A DNA stretch of 64,000 bases, from the NCBI GenBank assembly GCA_950106755.1, contig OX467084.1, positions 26,601,213 to 26,665,212 on the forward strand, read 5' to 3'. Position numbers and translations under genes: made by a program. Shown one piece after another: positions 27,501 through 42,700 of this stretch. Within the stretch, counting starts at the first letter, position 1; the number at the start of each line of letters is the position of its first letter. Source of the DNA: Climacium dendroides (taxonomy: Eukaryota > Streptophyta > Bryopsida > Hypnales > Climaciaceae). The notes beneath the pieces are model-generated. The model did not search any database, was not told the origin of the DNA, and was given only the letters and a program-made list of their open reading frames with translations.

Positions 27501-30500
27501 TTAAATTATTACAATCCTTTTGAAATACTTAAATTTTAATTATCTTTTAATCCCTAAAGTCCCATTGTCCCTATGGGGACAAAATGGATTTCGGACAGGC
27601 TCCTATGATCTCAATTTTTACTGAAATTTTTTGAAACTTTCTCATAATATAGAAAAACTTAAGAGCTTTCTGGAAATATAATTTTTATTTCAATTGGTGC
27701 CTGGGAGCAAAATTTATGCCACAATAACCTCAGAATGGGGGAGATCGGGGAACAAAAAATTTCACAAAAAATTGAAATAAATTTTTTAATATTTTTGTTC
27801 TTGTAAATTACAATTTTTTGTAAATAAGAAGCTTTGATTCATTCCATTTGGATTAGAGATGTAAAAGTTATGGAGCTTCTTGTTTTGCAGGCAATCATAG
27901 CAATTTCTTGAAAGAAATTTTTTCTTTCACTTTGAATGCTAATGTCTTTCAGTCTATATGTCAAAAATCACATTATCTAAGACAAGTGTAGAACAAAATC
28001 CTAGGGTTAGATTCTAGAAAAGATTTTTTAAATTTATTTTATAGGTGATTATAGTAGAAGTGGTAGTTTTGAGCAATTTTGGCAAAAAAATGGCCATGGG
28101 ACTTTAGGGGTTAAAAAAAAAACTTTAAATTTATACTTTTATTTTGGTTTATTTCAGCAAATTATTTTTTGATGTAAGCAAAGTGTGTTTCTACTAATGC
28201 TATAATTTTTGGAAAGTTTCAGCCTATATCTTAACGAAATAGTTCATAAAATTAAAACAATTACAAACTTGGACAAGAAAGATTTTTAAAATTTATAATG
28301 CAATATAAATATATTAATGTATTACAATATTTATTAGTTATAATATTATTTTATAATTCTTCAAGCTACTCGAACCTTTTATTTGATATAGATAGAAAGA
28401 CCTCACAAAGAGTCTTTTAAATTTTAAGAAAACTTCTTTGTCCACTATCTAGCAATAAATTCAATTAATAATACATAAAATACTAATATTTTTGAGAAGG
28501 GATTATCCAAGGTTAAATATTTTTATACAACTTATCCATGATTAATTACGAAAGAATATTCTTTTGTTGGCTTATTGATAATTATCCATTTATTTGAAAC
28601 TAAATTTAAATGCCTCCTAATTTTAGTGTGATTTTTACAAATATTTAATGCTTGAACTGAAAATCGGAATGCAAAATGTGATGATTGTAATTTGATTGTA
28701 TGGTTAACCTTTAATGTAGAGTCATAAATCTTTGCATAATCAATTTAAATCAATGCAATTTGAATATCCACCAATTTCTAAAACAAACAATTTATTAAAA
28801 GAAGCTAAATTTTGACGCTATATGCATGGTGTAATAAGTTATTATATATATTTTAAATTATTTTAAATTTTAGAATAATTTTAAAAAACAATTTAATATA
28901 TTATTTAATATATTTAATATATTTTTGACACGTGTATATTTTAATTTCTCATTTGGAATATTATGTGATTTTTATTATTAAATAAAGGTCAAGAAAATTT
29001 GATTCTATTCTTTAGAGTAACAAATCCTTTTCCAACATGTTTTGAGGAGACTAAAAATACCTCAAAAGAAGATGGGCAAAATTACCTAAATTTTGGGGCA
29101 TCTAAAATTTATATTCAAAATAGTAAATTTACTTGTTTAGTCAATGAAAATGTCTATATAATGGATGATTATACTACACATTACCTTGTCATTCATTTTA
29201 ATATATTTTGGTATTCATTCAAATGTAAAACATCCGTAGACATCAATATTTCTTTTGCAATTATATATAGTAATTTTATGCCTTTAGACCAGATTATAAA
29301 TTTGTTAGAACATTCATTAAATAGCTAAAATTTTCAAACATTTTAAAGGAACCAACTTCAATTTTGAGAGGTAATTTAATTATTTTTGATAAGAATACAT
29401 TGCTGAAAAACACTAAAAACTTGTAATTGTGGTAATTGTTGTGAATTTGAATTAAGACAATTGTAGAGTGTTATAGCCATAGAGTATACATAATAAACTA
29501 TTGTATTCTAGATTGAATGATGAATTGAATGAAATGTCTTTTATAGATGTTATAGAAGGATAAATATCCAAGTGCATAATTCATAACTTTCCAATTAGAT
29601 GTTTATATGCTAATGAATAATGTTTACCAAATAGGTCTCAATTTTGAGATATAAATAGGAATTTTATCTTGATTGCTTGCGTATTACATGTTGGATAGTT
29701 AAAATGAGTGAGTGTCATTTTAGAATGATAAAGGAGAAGAACCCTACTTGGAGTGCACCACAACTTGAAGAGATAATGTGTGTTAAGTCCAATGTAGTTG
29801 TAATATTTGATCGTATATATTTTTTGAATTTGAGGACATAATTGATTAGTTTTAAGTAAAATGTGGAGATTGTAAAAGTGAAAAGTGTGTAGAATTATAT
29901 ATATGTGTATGTCAATTGTCATTGTGAAAAATTATTATTGTCCTATTTTGGATGTTATCTAATGTGCACTAATAGGCAAAGAATTGATTAAATAGATTTA
30001 TTTACATTGAACTTTGAAGATATTAATAAAACTATTATAAAAAATTAAATCAAATTTTGATGTTGAGTATTTATGTACAAAGTGTCATAAATATTAATAG
30101 CATATAAAATTTAGAGAGTCAAAACAAAATTGGAGATTTTATAATTTGGTTGTTGAATGTTGATTAAGTGTTTGTATGTCATATTAGAAATTTGGCAAAA
30201 AATATTTCTAAATAAGATAAATGATCATTTTTTAACAATAAAATATCATCAAAAAAAATAAATATCATTTATCTATATAAGATAAACATTTTGTCATTTT
30301 GTAATAATAAGAATGATAGCATGAGAGGTAAATTGATTTTCCTTGGGTTTGTTATTCTACTAGGAAATATTTATTGTATGTAAATTGAGTTGAGTTAAAA
30401 CCATAATTGGAACTTGAGGTAAAATCATTTTTTGTTAAAATAGTCTTCATGGATTGAACTTAGACCTAGTAGTAAAAATCCAAGTTGGACTATTACTAAT

Positions 30501-30813
30501 TCTTAATACTTTGCTTATACATTCTATAAATATAGAAAAGTCCTATATTCAATGCAAAGAACTCACTCTATGCAAGTTTGTATTTAAAAGTATCATTTTA
30601 CTTTAGCTGTTTTATTGGTGTTATTTGTATTGTAAAATAATAATCAATTTATTTTATGTGAATACAATACAATTGTATCATCTACGATGAATTTAAGTCA
30701 ACACATTAAAAAAATACTTCAAATTATTTTTGCAAAATCATTTGCTAAAGCTACATAGTAAAATATTTTATACTTAATAGAACAATAGAATTGGTTAAAT
30801 TTAATTAAATATA

Positions 30814-30906
<93 letters not shown>

Positions 30907-33683
30907 ATATGTATAAAGTGGGGCATAAAGTATGACTTTGTATACTTGATGTAAATAGTGAAGAATTCTTACTTTGCAACTCCATTGCATTGTCCACATG
31001 CATCAATATTACCTTCTTCACAACAAAATCCATCCTGGAAAATTCAATGATAGTTATGATAGTGGTAATAAAATTATAAAAATGAAATTTTACAATGTAA
31101 AGTATCAAAATCCAAATTCCTTTCACCACTTTGATTCAATGGTGATAAATATAGCTCTATATTTTATATTCAATTATGAACAATGATTATCCTTTGAAGT
31201 CAAGTATATTACAATGGTTAATGTTGATGTTGAACTTTTACAACATTCATGATTTATATCAATTGTATAATAAGGGCAACAATCTAATTTGTGGTCAAAA
31301 AATCCAATAGGGCGACCTTGGCATTTTTTATAATTCTCACAATGACGACCTTCCCAACCTTCTTGGCAAATACATGTGCCTTCCTATGATTATAATTAGA
31401 ACTTATTAAACTTACATATTGGAATAATGAATCAATTTACTTTAGAAAATGTTAAATTTTTAAACATTAAATAGAATAAAATTTAATTCTATAAATTATA
31501 AACAAAATTCCAATTTCATCATGTTTTATAGATATGCAACATACCTCAAATTGCCCATATTCAGAGCAATACATTTGATTATCACAAATAACATTTGATT
31601 GTGAACACAACATAGTTGAACTTGGCATATTTCTTACATTACAAAATTGTGGAGGAGATGTCACTCCTGAACCATCTACACACTATAGTAAATAATGTAA
31701 AATAAACTAATTGCATAATTTAAAAATTCATGATTTTATCAAATATATTTTGTAAATATTGATAATAAATTATATTTTTAATAAAATGTATTTCTATTTT
31801 GAATGAATTTTTTTGCAATACTAGTATTAACAATGAGATAATTTAAATTCTACAATTGCAATTTTTGTTGATAACCTATTATGTAGTTTTAGCTTATATG
31901 TGATGACAAATATCACGTATTTTTGTTTTATTTTCAAATGTTTTGCATACATGTGAATGGAGATAGAAGTTGGTTTGAAAAAGGTGCAAGGTTTACATCT
32001 ACAACTTTAAATTTTATTCAAGGACATGAAGATGTAATCATTTACTCTAATAAAATGAACATGTTTTGCTTCATGCTTAGTTATTTAGTCATTTCTTATC
32101 CTAATAGTACTAAAAGTGGGGATGTAGTTGGAGTTAGACCATAAGTTGAATGGAGTCATAGAGATGTATTTGATACCAAAAAAAAAGGAAATAATGCTTT
32201 TGGCTGTTTGTAGTTTCAAACTCACTAAACATAAAATATTGAATTTAAAATTCAACTTGGACTAGAGTTTATATAGGTCATTTTTTTTATTACATTCATG
32301 ATCATTTGGTCATTGTAGTTGTGGCAACAATATAGGACAAATTAGTTAGAATTCAACTATTTCCTATAGTTCCAAGGTCTATTTTTCATAAAAAAAAAAC
32401 GCTTAAGATTGCCATTTCTAGTACAAAGAGCAAAAAATTAAATAGAAAAACTGATATATCTACAAAGGATCTTGCAATAGAATAGTGAGAAAATGTGTGG
32501 AATGTTTTTTAGAAACTTTGACAAGAACTTTGACAACATAGATTGCAAGATAATTGCATTCATAGTGAAAAAATAGTTTTGGGGGCACCTTAAAAATCTA
32601 GTTTACAAGACTTTGGATTCTCTTTTAACTTAAAAAAAATTATATTTTAGATTTTGAGTCAAGAAAAAATTACCATTAAGAATTGAGATAAGGGTCTAGA
32701 AAACAAATAACATTATTTTCATTATGTAAAAAAATTGTTAAATAGAAGTAGATACAAAATACAAGGAAAAAAAAATTGTTGATAGCTCTAAGATGGAATT
32801 GAAATGCACTAATGGTGAGAGTGTTTTAACAATCAAAATTAACTTTGTGGAACTTTTCGTTTGAAAATATGTGAAAATTGGGCTTAAAAATGAATCTAAT
32901 ACTTTTTTTTTCAAGACTTTTCTTTGATTTCCTACAAATTAAGATGCTTTATAACTTTCTCATTACTTATCCAAATGGAATGAACCAAAGCTTTATATTT
33001 AGAAAAAATATAATCTATTGAGAACTAAAATTTTATAATTTCATGTTTTCATGATTTTTTTGGCTACTTGACAAGTTGAAATTTATGCTTAGGATGGCAT
33101 AACTTTTGCTCCCAAGCATTCATTGAAATAGAAAAGTTTCAAAAAGTTGCACAAAAATTTGAGATAGGAGGAATTTGCCCAAAATTTCAATTGTCTATCA
33201 AAAGGACAATGGGACTTTAGGAATTAAATATATTTTAAATAGTAAAATTAACAAAATCAAATATCCTAAATATTAATTATAGATAGTTTCATTGTTTTTA
33301 GTAAGTTTGTAGGTTTATACAATAAAGCCTCATTATCTTTGTCCTTAGTTTTATAACAATACAATAATTTGGTTTGCAATGACGTTATTTTATAATACAT
33401 TACATTTATAAAATTTTAGTGCAACAATAATGTTGTTTCAATGGTGATTTTCATAGATAATAATTTTGTTCTACATTATATCTATGGTGTTCAAATTGTA
33501 TGAATATAATGTAATGTACTTCCAAAATAGTGTCACTGCACTATCAATTATGATATTGTTTTAATATTGATATAATGACTTTTTTGTTACAAATTTCCAA
33601 AAATATTGAAGAGGAAATGAAACTATAGATAATCAAAATGTCATGATTCTTAAGATATTAGCTACTATTCAAACAATATTATC

Positions 33684-33726
<43 letters not shown>

Positions 33727-36700
33727 GTTAAATATTTTAGTCTATTTAAATTATCATTGTCAAACTTCAAAATATAGCATAGATTTGAATATATTTCAAT
33801 CATTTTAGTATTTTGTTATATTTTTATAATATGCTTTTTTATTATACCCTTGTAAAGGTAAATATGTTATATTTACTTGTACTTGACGTGTTTGAATGCC
33901 TTCACAAGTACCCAAGCAATCATTCCAAGGACCCACCAACCATGAATATGTTTGGCAAGGCTGTGAAACATATTTTACTTGAATGAAAAAATATTACATA
34001 AAATTGAATATATATAATAATTATTTATTGAACTAATGAATTTATTTTAATTTTTTATTCTATAATTTATACTTAAATTTTTTTAAAATTTAAGCTTTAA
34101 ATATTATATTAAAAATATAATATAAGTGACACTACCTACTACATTAATAAAACTAGGTAGTGTAGTTTACAATGAAATTTGTTGATGTGCTATGTTCAGA
34201 CTCAATATATTTTAGTTATGCCATGGTTGTCATATTGGACAAGTTACTATTCATTTCTTGTCCTGTAGGACGAGTTATTATTCATCAAATGTACCTCTCA
34301 AGTACATTTGTACAGGATGAAAAATGAATAGTAACTTGTTCAGTATGACAATTATGAGTTATGCTTGATTTTAACTTAAAATATGAAGGTTGTCATATTT
34401 AATTATGTCCCAATTATTTTGTTTGAATAATATCTAAAACTCATAAAATTCTTTCAATTGCTAGTAAGTTGAACATGTCGAAATTCAAATTTCACAATAT
34501 CATGAGTTTTTCTTCAAATTCTACAAATTAATATTAAAATAATTTTTTTTTCAATTATAAACTCCAATACCTACTATACTATTTTTCTATTGTAAACTAC
34601 ACTTCCTAATATACTATTTTCCATTATAAATGACTTTTTTCTTAACCTTAAAGTATTTTCATATATATTTTGAAAAATATTATTATTTTTATACTTTATC
34701 ATGTTAGAAATCCTAATATTTGTTATTTTGATCTTACTTCAATAAATTTGGAAAAAAAATGATCATTTATGATAATTCTCATCAAATATGAAATGTATCA
34801 AAATTTATTTATTTAATGATATCATAATTAAATTAAATACTATATTATTGATTAAATTTGAATATCATACTAAAGTATTTTTGAAGTGTGAAAAATATAT
34901 TTATTGTTTGAAACTAATTTTTTCTTACTTAACACTTTGGATTAGATTTGAAAGTAATTGAATTATTCTTAAAATATTTTTTTATAATTTAACATTTTCA
35001 AAAATTATATGAATCACATTTCTTCCTCGATTTCTTCCTAAATTTATTGTTAGTCTATATATTCATAAAATCATATGGTTGTACGTGGCATAAATACGAT
35101 ATTAATAATTATATACTATTTAAAAGTCTAGAACAAATGTAGAATGAAACTTGGTTGAGGCAATAGGAAATTATCTAAAGAGGTTGAATCAATGATTATC
35201 ACACTTAGGAGTTCAAGTTTAACTCCTAAAAGTCCAAGGCCTTTTGCCAAAAGATGTTCAAATTAAATAGTTCTATAGCAAAGAGTAAAAACTTTTGAAT
35301 TTTTTTTTTGCACATCTAACCATATGATCTTACAACTAACTAGTATAAAAATGTGTGGAAAAATTTCAAAAATTTTGATTAGACAAATTGCAAGATAAAT
35401 GCGTTTAAAGTGATAAAATCAAGTTTTTCAGTACATTGCAGGACTAAATTATCCAACTTTCAACCTTTTTAAAAAAACAAATTTGCCCTACAAAGTTTTG
35501 AGCTTTAAATATTTATTGAGTTGATAGTCTAGGGGAAAAAAAGTATTCAAAAAAACTTTATTTTTATTCTTGAAAAATTTATTAAATAGAAGTAGGTAAA
35601 AGATAGAAAAAAATCTAAATTATTAATATCTCTAAAATGGAGTTAAAATGCACCAATCCCAATGGTGAGATTGTTTTAGAAAGCAAACTAAACCTTGTGA
35701 ATTTTTTTTTTAAATTGTAAAAATTGGATTCAGAAATGAATTCTATAAGTTATTTTTTTGAAAGATGCTTTAACTGTCCAAAAAACAAGATTGTCCATAA
35801 CTTTCTCATATCAAATCCAAATGGAATGAATCAAGTCTTTCCATGTAGACAAAAATATAATCTATGAGTTAAAAAAGTTTTAAATCAAATTTTGAATTTT
35901 TTGTTGTTACCCCTTCTCCCTTATTTTGAGATTCTTTGGACATAGCTTTTGTTCCTGGGTACCAATTGCAAAAAAAAAAATTCCCATGAAGTTAATCAAA
36001 TTTTCCATCTTTAATAAAAGTTTTAAAAAATTATGACAAAAATTCAACTTGTTGGTATTTGCTTGAGATCTTGTTTGTTTTCCAAAGGGACAATGGTCCT
36101 TTGTAGGTTAAAATGGAATATTTTTACAAAGCCATTTTATTTTTGTACTATCTTAAGAATTGACAATTTTATGTTGACATGCATATAGACACTATCAATT
36201 TTATGCCATCTAATAAAGTTATTGGATCTTTCATTCAAAATTTAATGTAAAAGAAAGAAGTCTTAAATGAAGAATAAAATTAGAGATTTAAGTTGGATTT
36301 TTTTAATATAATTTGAAGATTACATGCAAATTATATTTTGGAACTTTGAGAATTGACCTAAGACTTTTTGTAGTTAGATTTGGTGAATTGTATAAAAATT
36401 ATATCATTTATTTAGATAAATAATATTTTATTGCTACATTTTTTTGTTTTTTTGACCTTTTGATATTTATATAGAAATCAAATCCTATGAATTAGATTTA
36501 AGGTAAGCCATAGTATAATTACATGTGTATTGCAAGTTTTTTGAGTAGTTGGAAGTGGCAAATGATAGCATGAAGAGTCCTTTTCAATGTGAAGTGAAGA
36601 TCTACAAATAACATCTCTTGATCTCACACCCATGCCACATGGCACATTACAAAATTCCCAATTCATTACATCCCAATATGTGGCATTACATATTTCAGAA

Positions 36701-39700
36701 ACACACATTTGAGTCTTTACAACAAGGTCATACTGAGGTCCACATAGTCCAGAATGTGCTATATTGCCTAAATTATCTAAGCACAACACCAATCTGCAAA
36801 AATATTCATTTTATAATAATATTTATCTTAATTGAAAACTATATCTAATTTAATATTTTATTACAAATAAAATATCATATATTATTTGTATTCAATCCAA
36901 ATATTTCTCTATATATATTTAAGATAATTGCACATTGCAATACACAAAGTTCCATCATGCACCTGAGTTGCATATAATGCTTGATTATATTGAAATTTTA
37001 AAAATTAGGTTTATCACTAGTTACTTGTCACCTAAAACTATTCACTATTATCATAGATGTTATTTTATAATGTCCTAATTATAGATAGCCTTAACTACTA
37101 ATGTACAACTTTGATTCTATATGGTTGAAATGTCCTTGTGTGGGAGGTTATTATAATTATAACTAGTTGAAAATATTAATTGATTATTTTGCTATTGTCA
37201 TCTTAGATCCATTTTCTCTTGAATTTTCATAGATTCCTAAAATATAAGTTTTTTAATGACTTTGATTGATTTGGAGAATTATTTAACTAAATATTTTAAT
37301 CAAGGAGTTTCTACTATAAGAATTGAATAGTGCTCTAGAGAAATTGAGAACTAATTTTTAACTTGGTTTAATCCACATAACCAATGTATTGATCTTTTAA
37401 TGTCCACTATGATATTATTTCACATTTTGTTTTTGTTTTTACTCTTATTTATACAATACAAGGTAATCAAGTTAGTTTTCATAATAAGTGTAGTTTGTAA
37501 TCTCTATGAATTTGCAAGTATTTTTGTAAAATATTGTTGCAATACATTTATCAAATTTTGAATAACAATACATACCAAAAATATATAATTATATTGAAAA
37601 TGAAAAGTTTTTTCCCAAAGAAAAGCAAAAAGATATGGGCAATTGTTTTTTAGCCACTTAAAATTTTAAAAATAATAAAATCAAATTATTGGAAAAAAAA
37701 TCTTATTTTAAAATTCAATTGTACAAAGGTATAGTAGACTACTTAAAAGACTTTGGAAAAAATCTTATTTCTTGATTGTATAGATTTCAAGATAATAGTG
37801 TTTGAAGTTAGAAGAATTTGTTTTTTCCTAGCAAGGTCAACAAACTTTAATTTGTCCTAGAATAAGATTTTTGTACTACACTTAGGTTTTTTGGGGCAAT
37901 TGCATTCTACATGTTAATTGCAAAATTTCACAAAATAAAGATGATTTTTGATAAGCTACCCAAATTTCCGAAATAAGTTCAAGCAATATAACCTCTAATT
38001 TGGACATTCAATTGGATAAAATTACATTTCCAAGAAGGAAGCATATATGTACACCTTGCGTCAAAAAATTTAGAAAGATCCATTTAAAATTGAATGTTTA
38101 GAAATGTGTTCAAATTTTCAATAGGTTGTTCAATGACTACTCGGTCCTTCAAAAGTTAAGATGTCTAGAACTTTATAAATGAATTAAAATAATACTTTGT
38201 ATCATATATCACATCCCTATGTCAATTTCAACACTTGTGTATCAAAATGATTTTATTTTGGAGTTTTTATTGTATGAAATGTCATCTTAAATTTTTTTAA
38301 ATTATTAGAAAAGTTTCAAATTTCAAATTTCAAATTTCACACAGAATAAAAACTTTCAAATAAAGTTTTATTGTTTATCAAATACTAATCTAAAAATGTA
38401 ATAAATTTAGGACATGCTTTAATTATGGCTTGATTAATTACTAAATATTGAATGTAATGTATACTTCAATTAATTTCTATTCAACATTAGATTTGTATTT
38501 ATAACCTTTTTTGATAACCTTCTCCACAAACTGTATCACATTCACTCCAAGGTCCTATATATAGGTTGTATTGTCTACATTCAATTACATTACATTCCTG
38601 CATATTTAATCACTTTTTTATGAGAATGAAAATCAAATTAGTTGTTGCAAATGAGACAAATCATGCCATATTTCAATCATAATTTTTGGTATCAAATATC
38701 AAAATTTTATGCATGGAATGCAAAATATTTATTTAAATATTTAAATAATATATTTTAGTATTTTCTAATATCATTTAAAAAAAAGATTATATATACCATG
38801 TATTAATTATATTGTATTTTTTCCATAATAATATAAATTTTATGAGTAGAAATATCAATAGATGCTTGTAAATTTATTCTAATACTTTACTACAATTCAA
38901 TTAAGAAATCAATCATCTATGCTAATTTTTTATTTTTAATATTCAATAAATTTTTAATTGTTTCATTATCTTTAAACAATAATTAACAACCCTTTATCAT
39001 ATTTAGTCAAAAGTAATGGACTCTGCAAACTACAAGATTTGGATATATAAATTTGTTGCCATATATGTAATTAGGCTACATTGTAGTCTTATTGAATTTT
39101 AAAGATTGCATTAAGAGATTTTAAATGATATTTGAAACTCAATGTAGCTTCATTTGTTTTTAGGTTTGAATTTCATACTTTGACTTTGTTCAATCTTCCT
39201 CTTTTTGTTAGAAAATGATTTAGGAGGGTACAAATGACTAGAAATAGAAAATAGAAAACCATTAAAAATCATTATAATTAAACTTTAATATTTTGAATTT
39301 AAAAAAAAATATTCTTGTGAAATCATACATATAATTGATTTTTTTTTAAAATTCAAATTTCCGCTTCAATTTTTGTTGAAAGTAATTGGTTTGTAGTGCA
39401 ACTAATCTAACCATATGGATACAATCTATAAATCACATTTTACAAATTATTATTCTGTATTTCATTTTATAATACCTCTTCATAGTTTTTGAAATTTGGA
39501 CTACCCTTTGGTCCTTTAGGGGTTAACCCCTCAACGCCCAAGGGGCTCAAAAGTAGCCTCACATAGTTTGAGTCCAATTCAAAGTAATGTAACTTTTGCA
39601 TCTAATGTCCAAATTCAATGAAATTTGTTGGAGAAGTTGCGCATAATTTTCTAGTTTATGTGGTAAAATTTTCAGATTGATCCAAGATGTATTAGTTTCT

Positions 39701-42700
39701 TCAAATCCAATCGAAGTTCACAAGTATAATTTGAGTTCACAAAATTGCACTTGATGGCTGCAAGTTTGGGGGCTTGTATCTCCTTCTAACAGTGCTTTTT
39801 TTCAATAAAATTTGTTGTATTATATTCCCTTTAAAGTCTAGTTCTTGTGGGAAAATTTTCATATCAATCTAGGTTGTTTTGAATGTTTGGGAGCAATTCA
39901 AAGTTCAAAACCCTAATAGTTTTTCATTATAGTGAACTTTGGTGGTCTATTTCTTCTTCATACAATGCCTGTTTTCAATAATGAGTGATTGAGAGGCATT
40001 TTAGTAGAAGGAGGTTCAACCTTGGATGTAATTTTTGGCAAATTTTCTTGACATTTCAAAGCCATTTTGTAGACACAATGAGTCAATTGAATGATATTTT
40101 TTTCACCAATGTATTTGTATGCTGATTTTCAAGCACTTTGTAGTTTTAAGTTTTTTCATTTGAGAAGGTTTAGAATTCAAATTTCACCTCCAAATGTGTT
40201 TTTAGAAAAATTTCAGCATCCTTTTTCAACACTAAAACATTATAATCTTTCAATCTACACGGTCAAATGACTTCAAATTTGATCCATGCCATCTACAACA
40301 TGTGCACTACAGGATTGTACGGTTAAGATCTTATAGCACTTAGTGACATTTAGATTTATAGCACTTCAAAAGCTATGATGTTTTTATATCCAAAAAGGCC
40401 TTGGGCCTTGAGGGGTCAATGTAACAACACCTAAAATCATCCAAATAAACATTTTAGGTTGGTTTCCATTATTAAACTACATAAATTTATTGTTGAATGT
40501 TGTTGAAAGTCAAAAAAGGATTCCATAGTCCATATTCTCTTAGAATGCATATTTTGGTCAATTTACAAATAATCTATGAATTTCAAGTGCTAAAAATAGA
40601 TGTATTCCAAACCAACCCTAGGCTTTCAAATTTGAAGGACTTGTACCTCCAACAATGTAGAGGGGATGGTATTGCAAATAGGTCACTTTTAAGTGTAATG
40701 ACCTCACTTGTAAAAGGTCAAAAGAAAAACATAGTCTCAATTTTGAATTTGTTTTAATCCTTTAACCTCTAAATGCCTATGACAACATATTTTGGTGGCG
40801 AATAAATTTTGAAGTTAAATGTTTTTTTACCACTTTACTATTTTGGTATTTCTTTTGTCAAATATCCTTTTGATTATAATTTTTTTAGTTTCTATTGAAG
40901 ATTTAATGGAAGGACATCCTTTGCCAATCTTGATTTTTTAGTATTAGAGTCTCATGGAGATGAACTTTAAATACATTGAATCTTCAAGGAAAATTTCATT
41001 GAAATTCATTTAAAAAAATATAGAATAGGTTTTGAGAAGTCATAAATTACTCATAATTAAGGTCAAATTAAACAATTTGTGGTAAGACATACTTGTATAC
41101 CTTGAACTATTTGCAAAGAAACATTTAGAAATCAACACTGCAAAAATTTATAGGATTGAACTAGCACTAGAATCTACAAACATCTAGATGGATGAAAAAA
41201 TCAAGATTTTTGTGTTTAAGACATCTTTGTGTTCATTTGTTGTTCAAATTTTGAATTCTTGATCTTTTAGGGGTTAAAGGATATCTATATCATTCATTCA
41301 ATTTTTACTCAAACCTAGCATATTAGCAATCAGACTTGACTAGTTAGAGAATTCATGATCTTTACAAGAATCTCATTATTAGTTCTAAACGTTGAGAAGC
41401 TCATATGCAAAACATTTTCAAAATTGAATCATATGATTGGATCCATCCTAAGCAACTTATTACACTTGAAGTATTTTTATCAAGTCACCCAAGCTTATAC
41501 GAGCATAACTATCTCCTAAAAAGAGACAACTTGCCCACCCTTCAAATATTTAAAAAATTTACCTCATAAATTTTTTTACCTCCATGATCCCTCATAAATT
41601 TACCTCCATGATCCCTCATAAATTTTTTTACAACCCCAAGTATATAGAATATATTGACAAACTAATACAAGTATAGGTATATGGGCATAGTGTACAAATA
41701 TGGGACAAGAATACAAATATGAATATTAGCATTCAAATATAGATACAACTAATGGATATTGCATATCGATATGGTGTACAATTATATATCCCATATTAGC
41801 TATTATCATGTATACATTAAAAACAATATATAGTCTATACCTCATATTGAAATTGAACATAAAGTGTTATAATTATTTTCTATTTGGGAGTAATAAATAA
41901 AATACAATAAAATATTCTTTTATTTGGAGGATTTGGATGTTTAGGCTTTGGTGTCCCATTTGAGTAAAAATCAACATCCATATGCAAATATTTCTATATA
42001 GTTAGAACGGGAATTTTGTAAACATAGGATTTTTATTCCTACTTCCAATGTTATTTAGTATTTGAAGATATATTCAAAATCATATATAAGTGGGCATGAA
42101 AATTCTAGGAGTTTGAAGCTAATTGTATTCTATTTTTATGATGGTTCTATTTTACCTTCTACTTCCTAATTATTAGAAGTTGCTTATCAATTGTATATAA
42201 AACTTAGATATGCCAAATTACATGGTTTGTATGAGTTTTTTTATAGTTGATATTAAGAATGCTATTATATCTTTCCTTGTAAATGGGAGCTAAATCTTGC
42301 TAAACTTTAAGAGGTCCAAAGAATGATAGTTCTTTAATATTTCACCCATTTATGAGTATTGAATTATGTGAAATTTTACAAGCATTAAAAAAACTTTTAC
42401 TGAAAAATTGCCAATTGATTATATAATTAAATTTTGCAAAAATGCTACCAAGTTTGTAATAGATTCCACCCAAAAAATTATGATGCTTTTATTTAGAAAT
42501 TATTAATAATAAAACAAACTTTGATATAATATTTTTTTATTTACAAATAAAAAATCCAAAAATTAAAATTAAAAACCATGATATTTAAATATGATCTTAA
42601 TAAATAATAAGCCTATAGTTTAATATTTAGTAAATGTATTTTTGATTGAAAATCTTGTAAATTAGTAAAATAAATTAGATTGGTAAAAATCCATTTAGCT

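Larger units (their letters stand above)
26770..30972 (-). other. Intron 19 of the protease gene, 4.2 kb
   Basis: This intron is AT-rich and holds the TTAA-flanked element at 27551-28110 and the long (AT)n tract near 30817. The 109-codon plus-strand frame at 28999-29328 matches nothing I recognise. Confidence 0.7.

Noticed and set aside
28999..29328. 109-codon plus-strand open frame inside intron 19
   Set aside because: It has no recognisable motif and ordinary AT-rich codon content, and it lies in an intron on the opposite strand. A frame of this size can occur by chance here.
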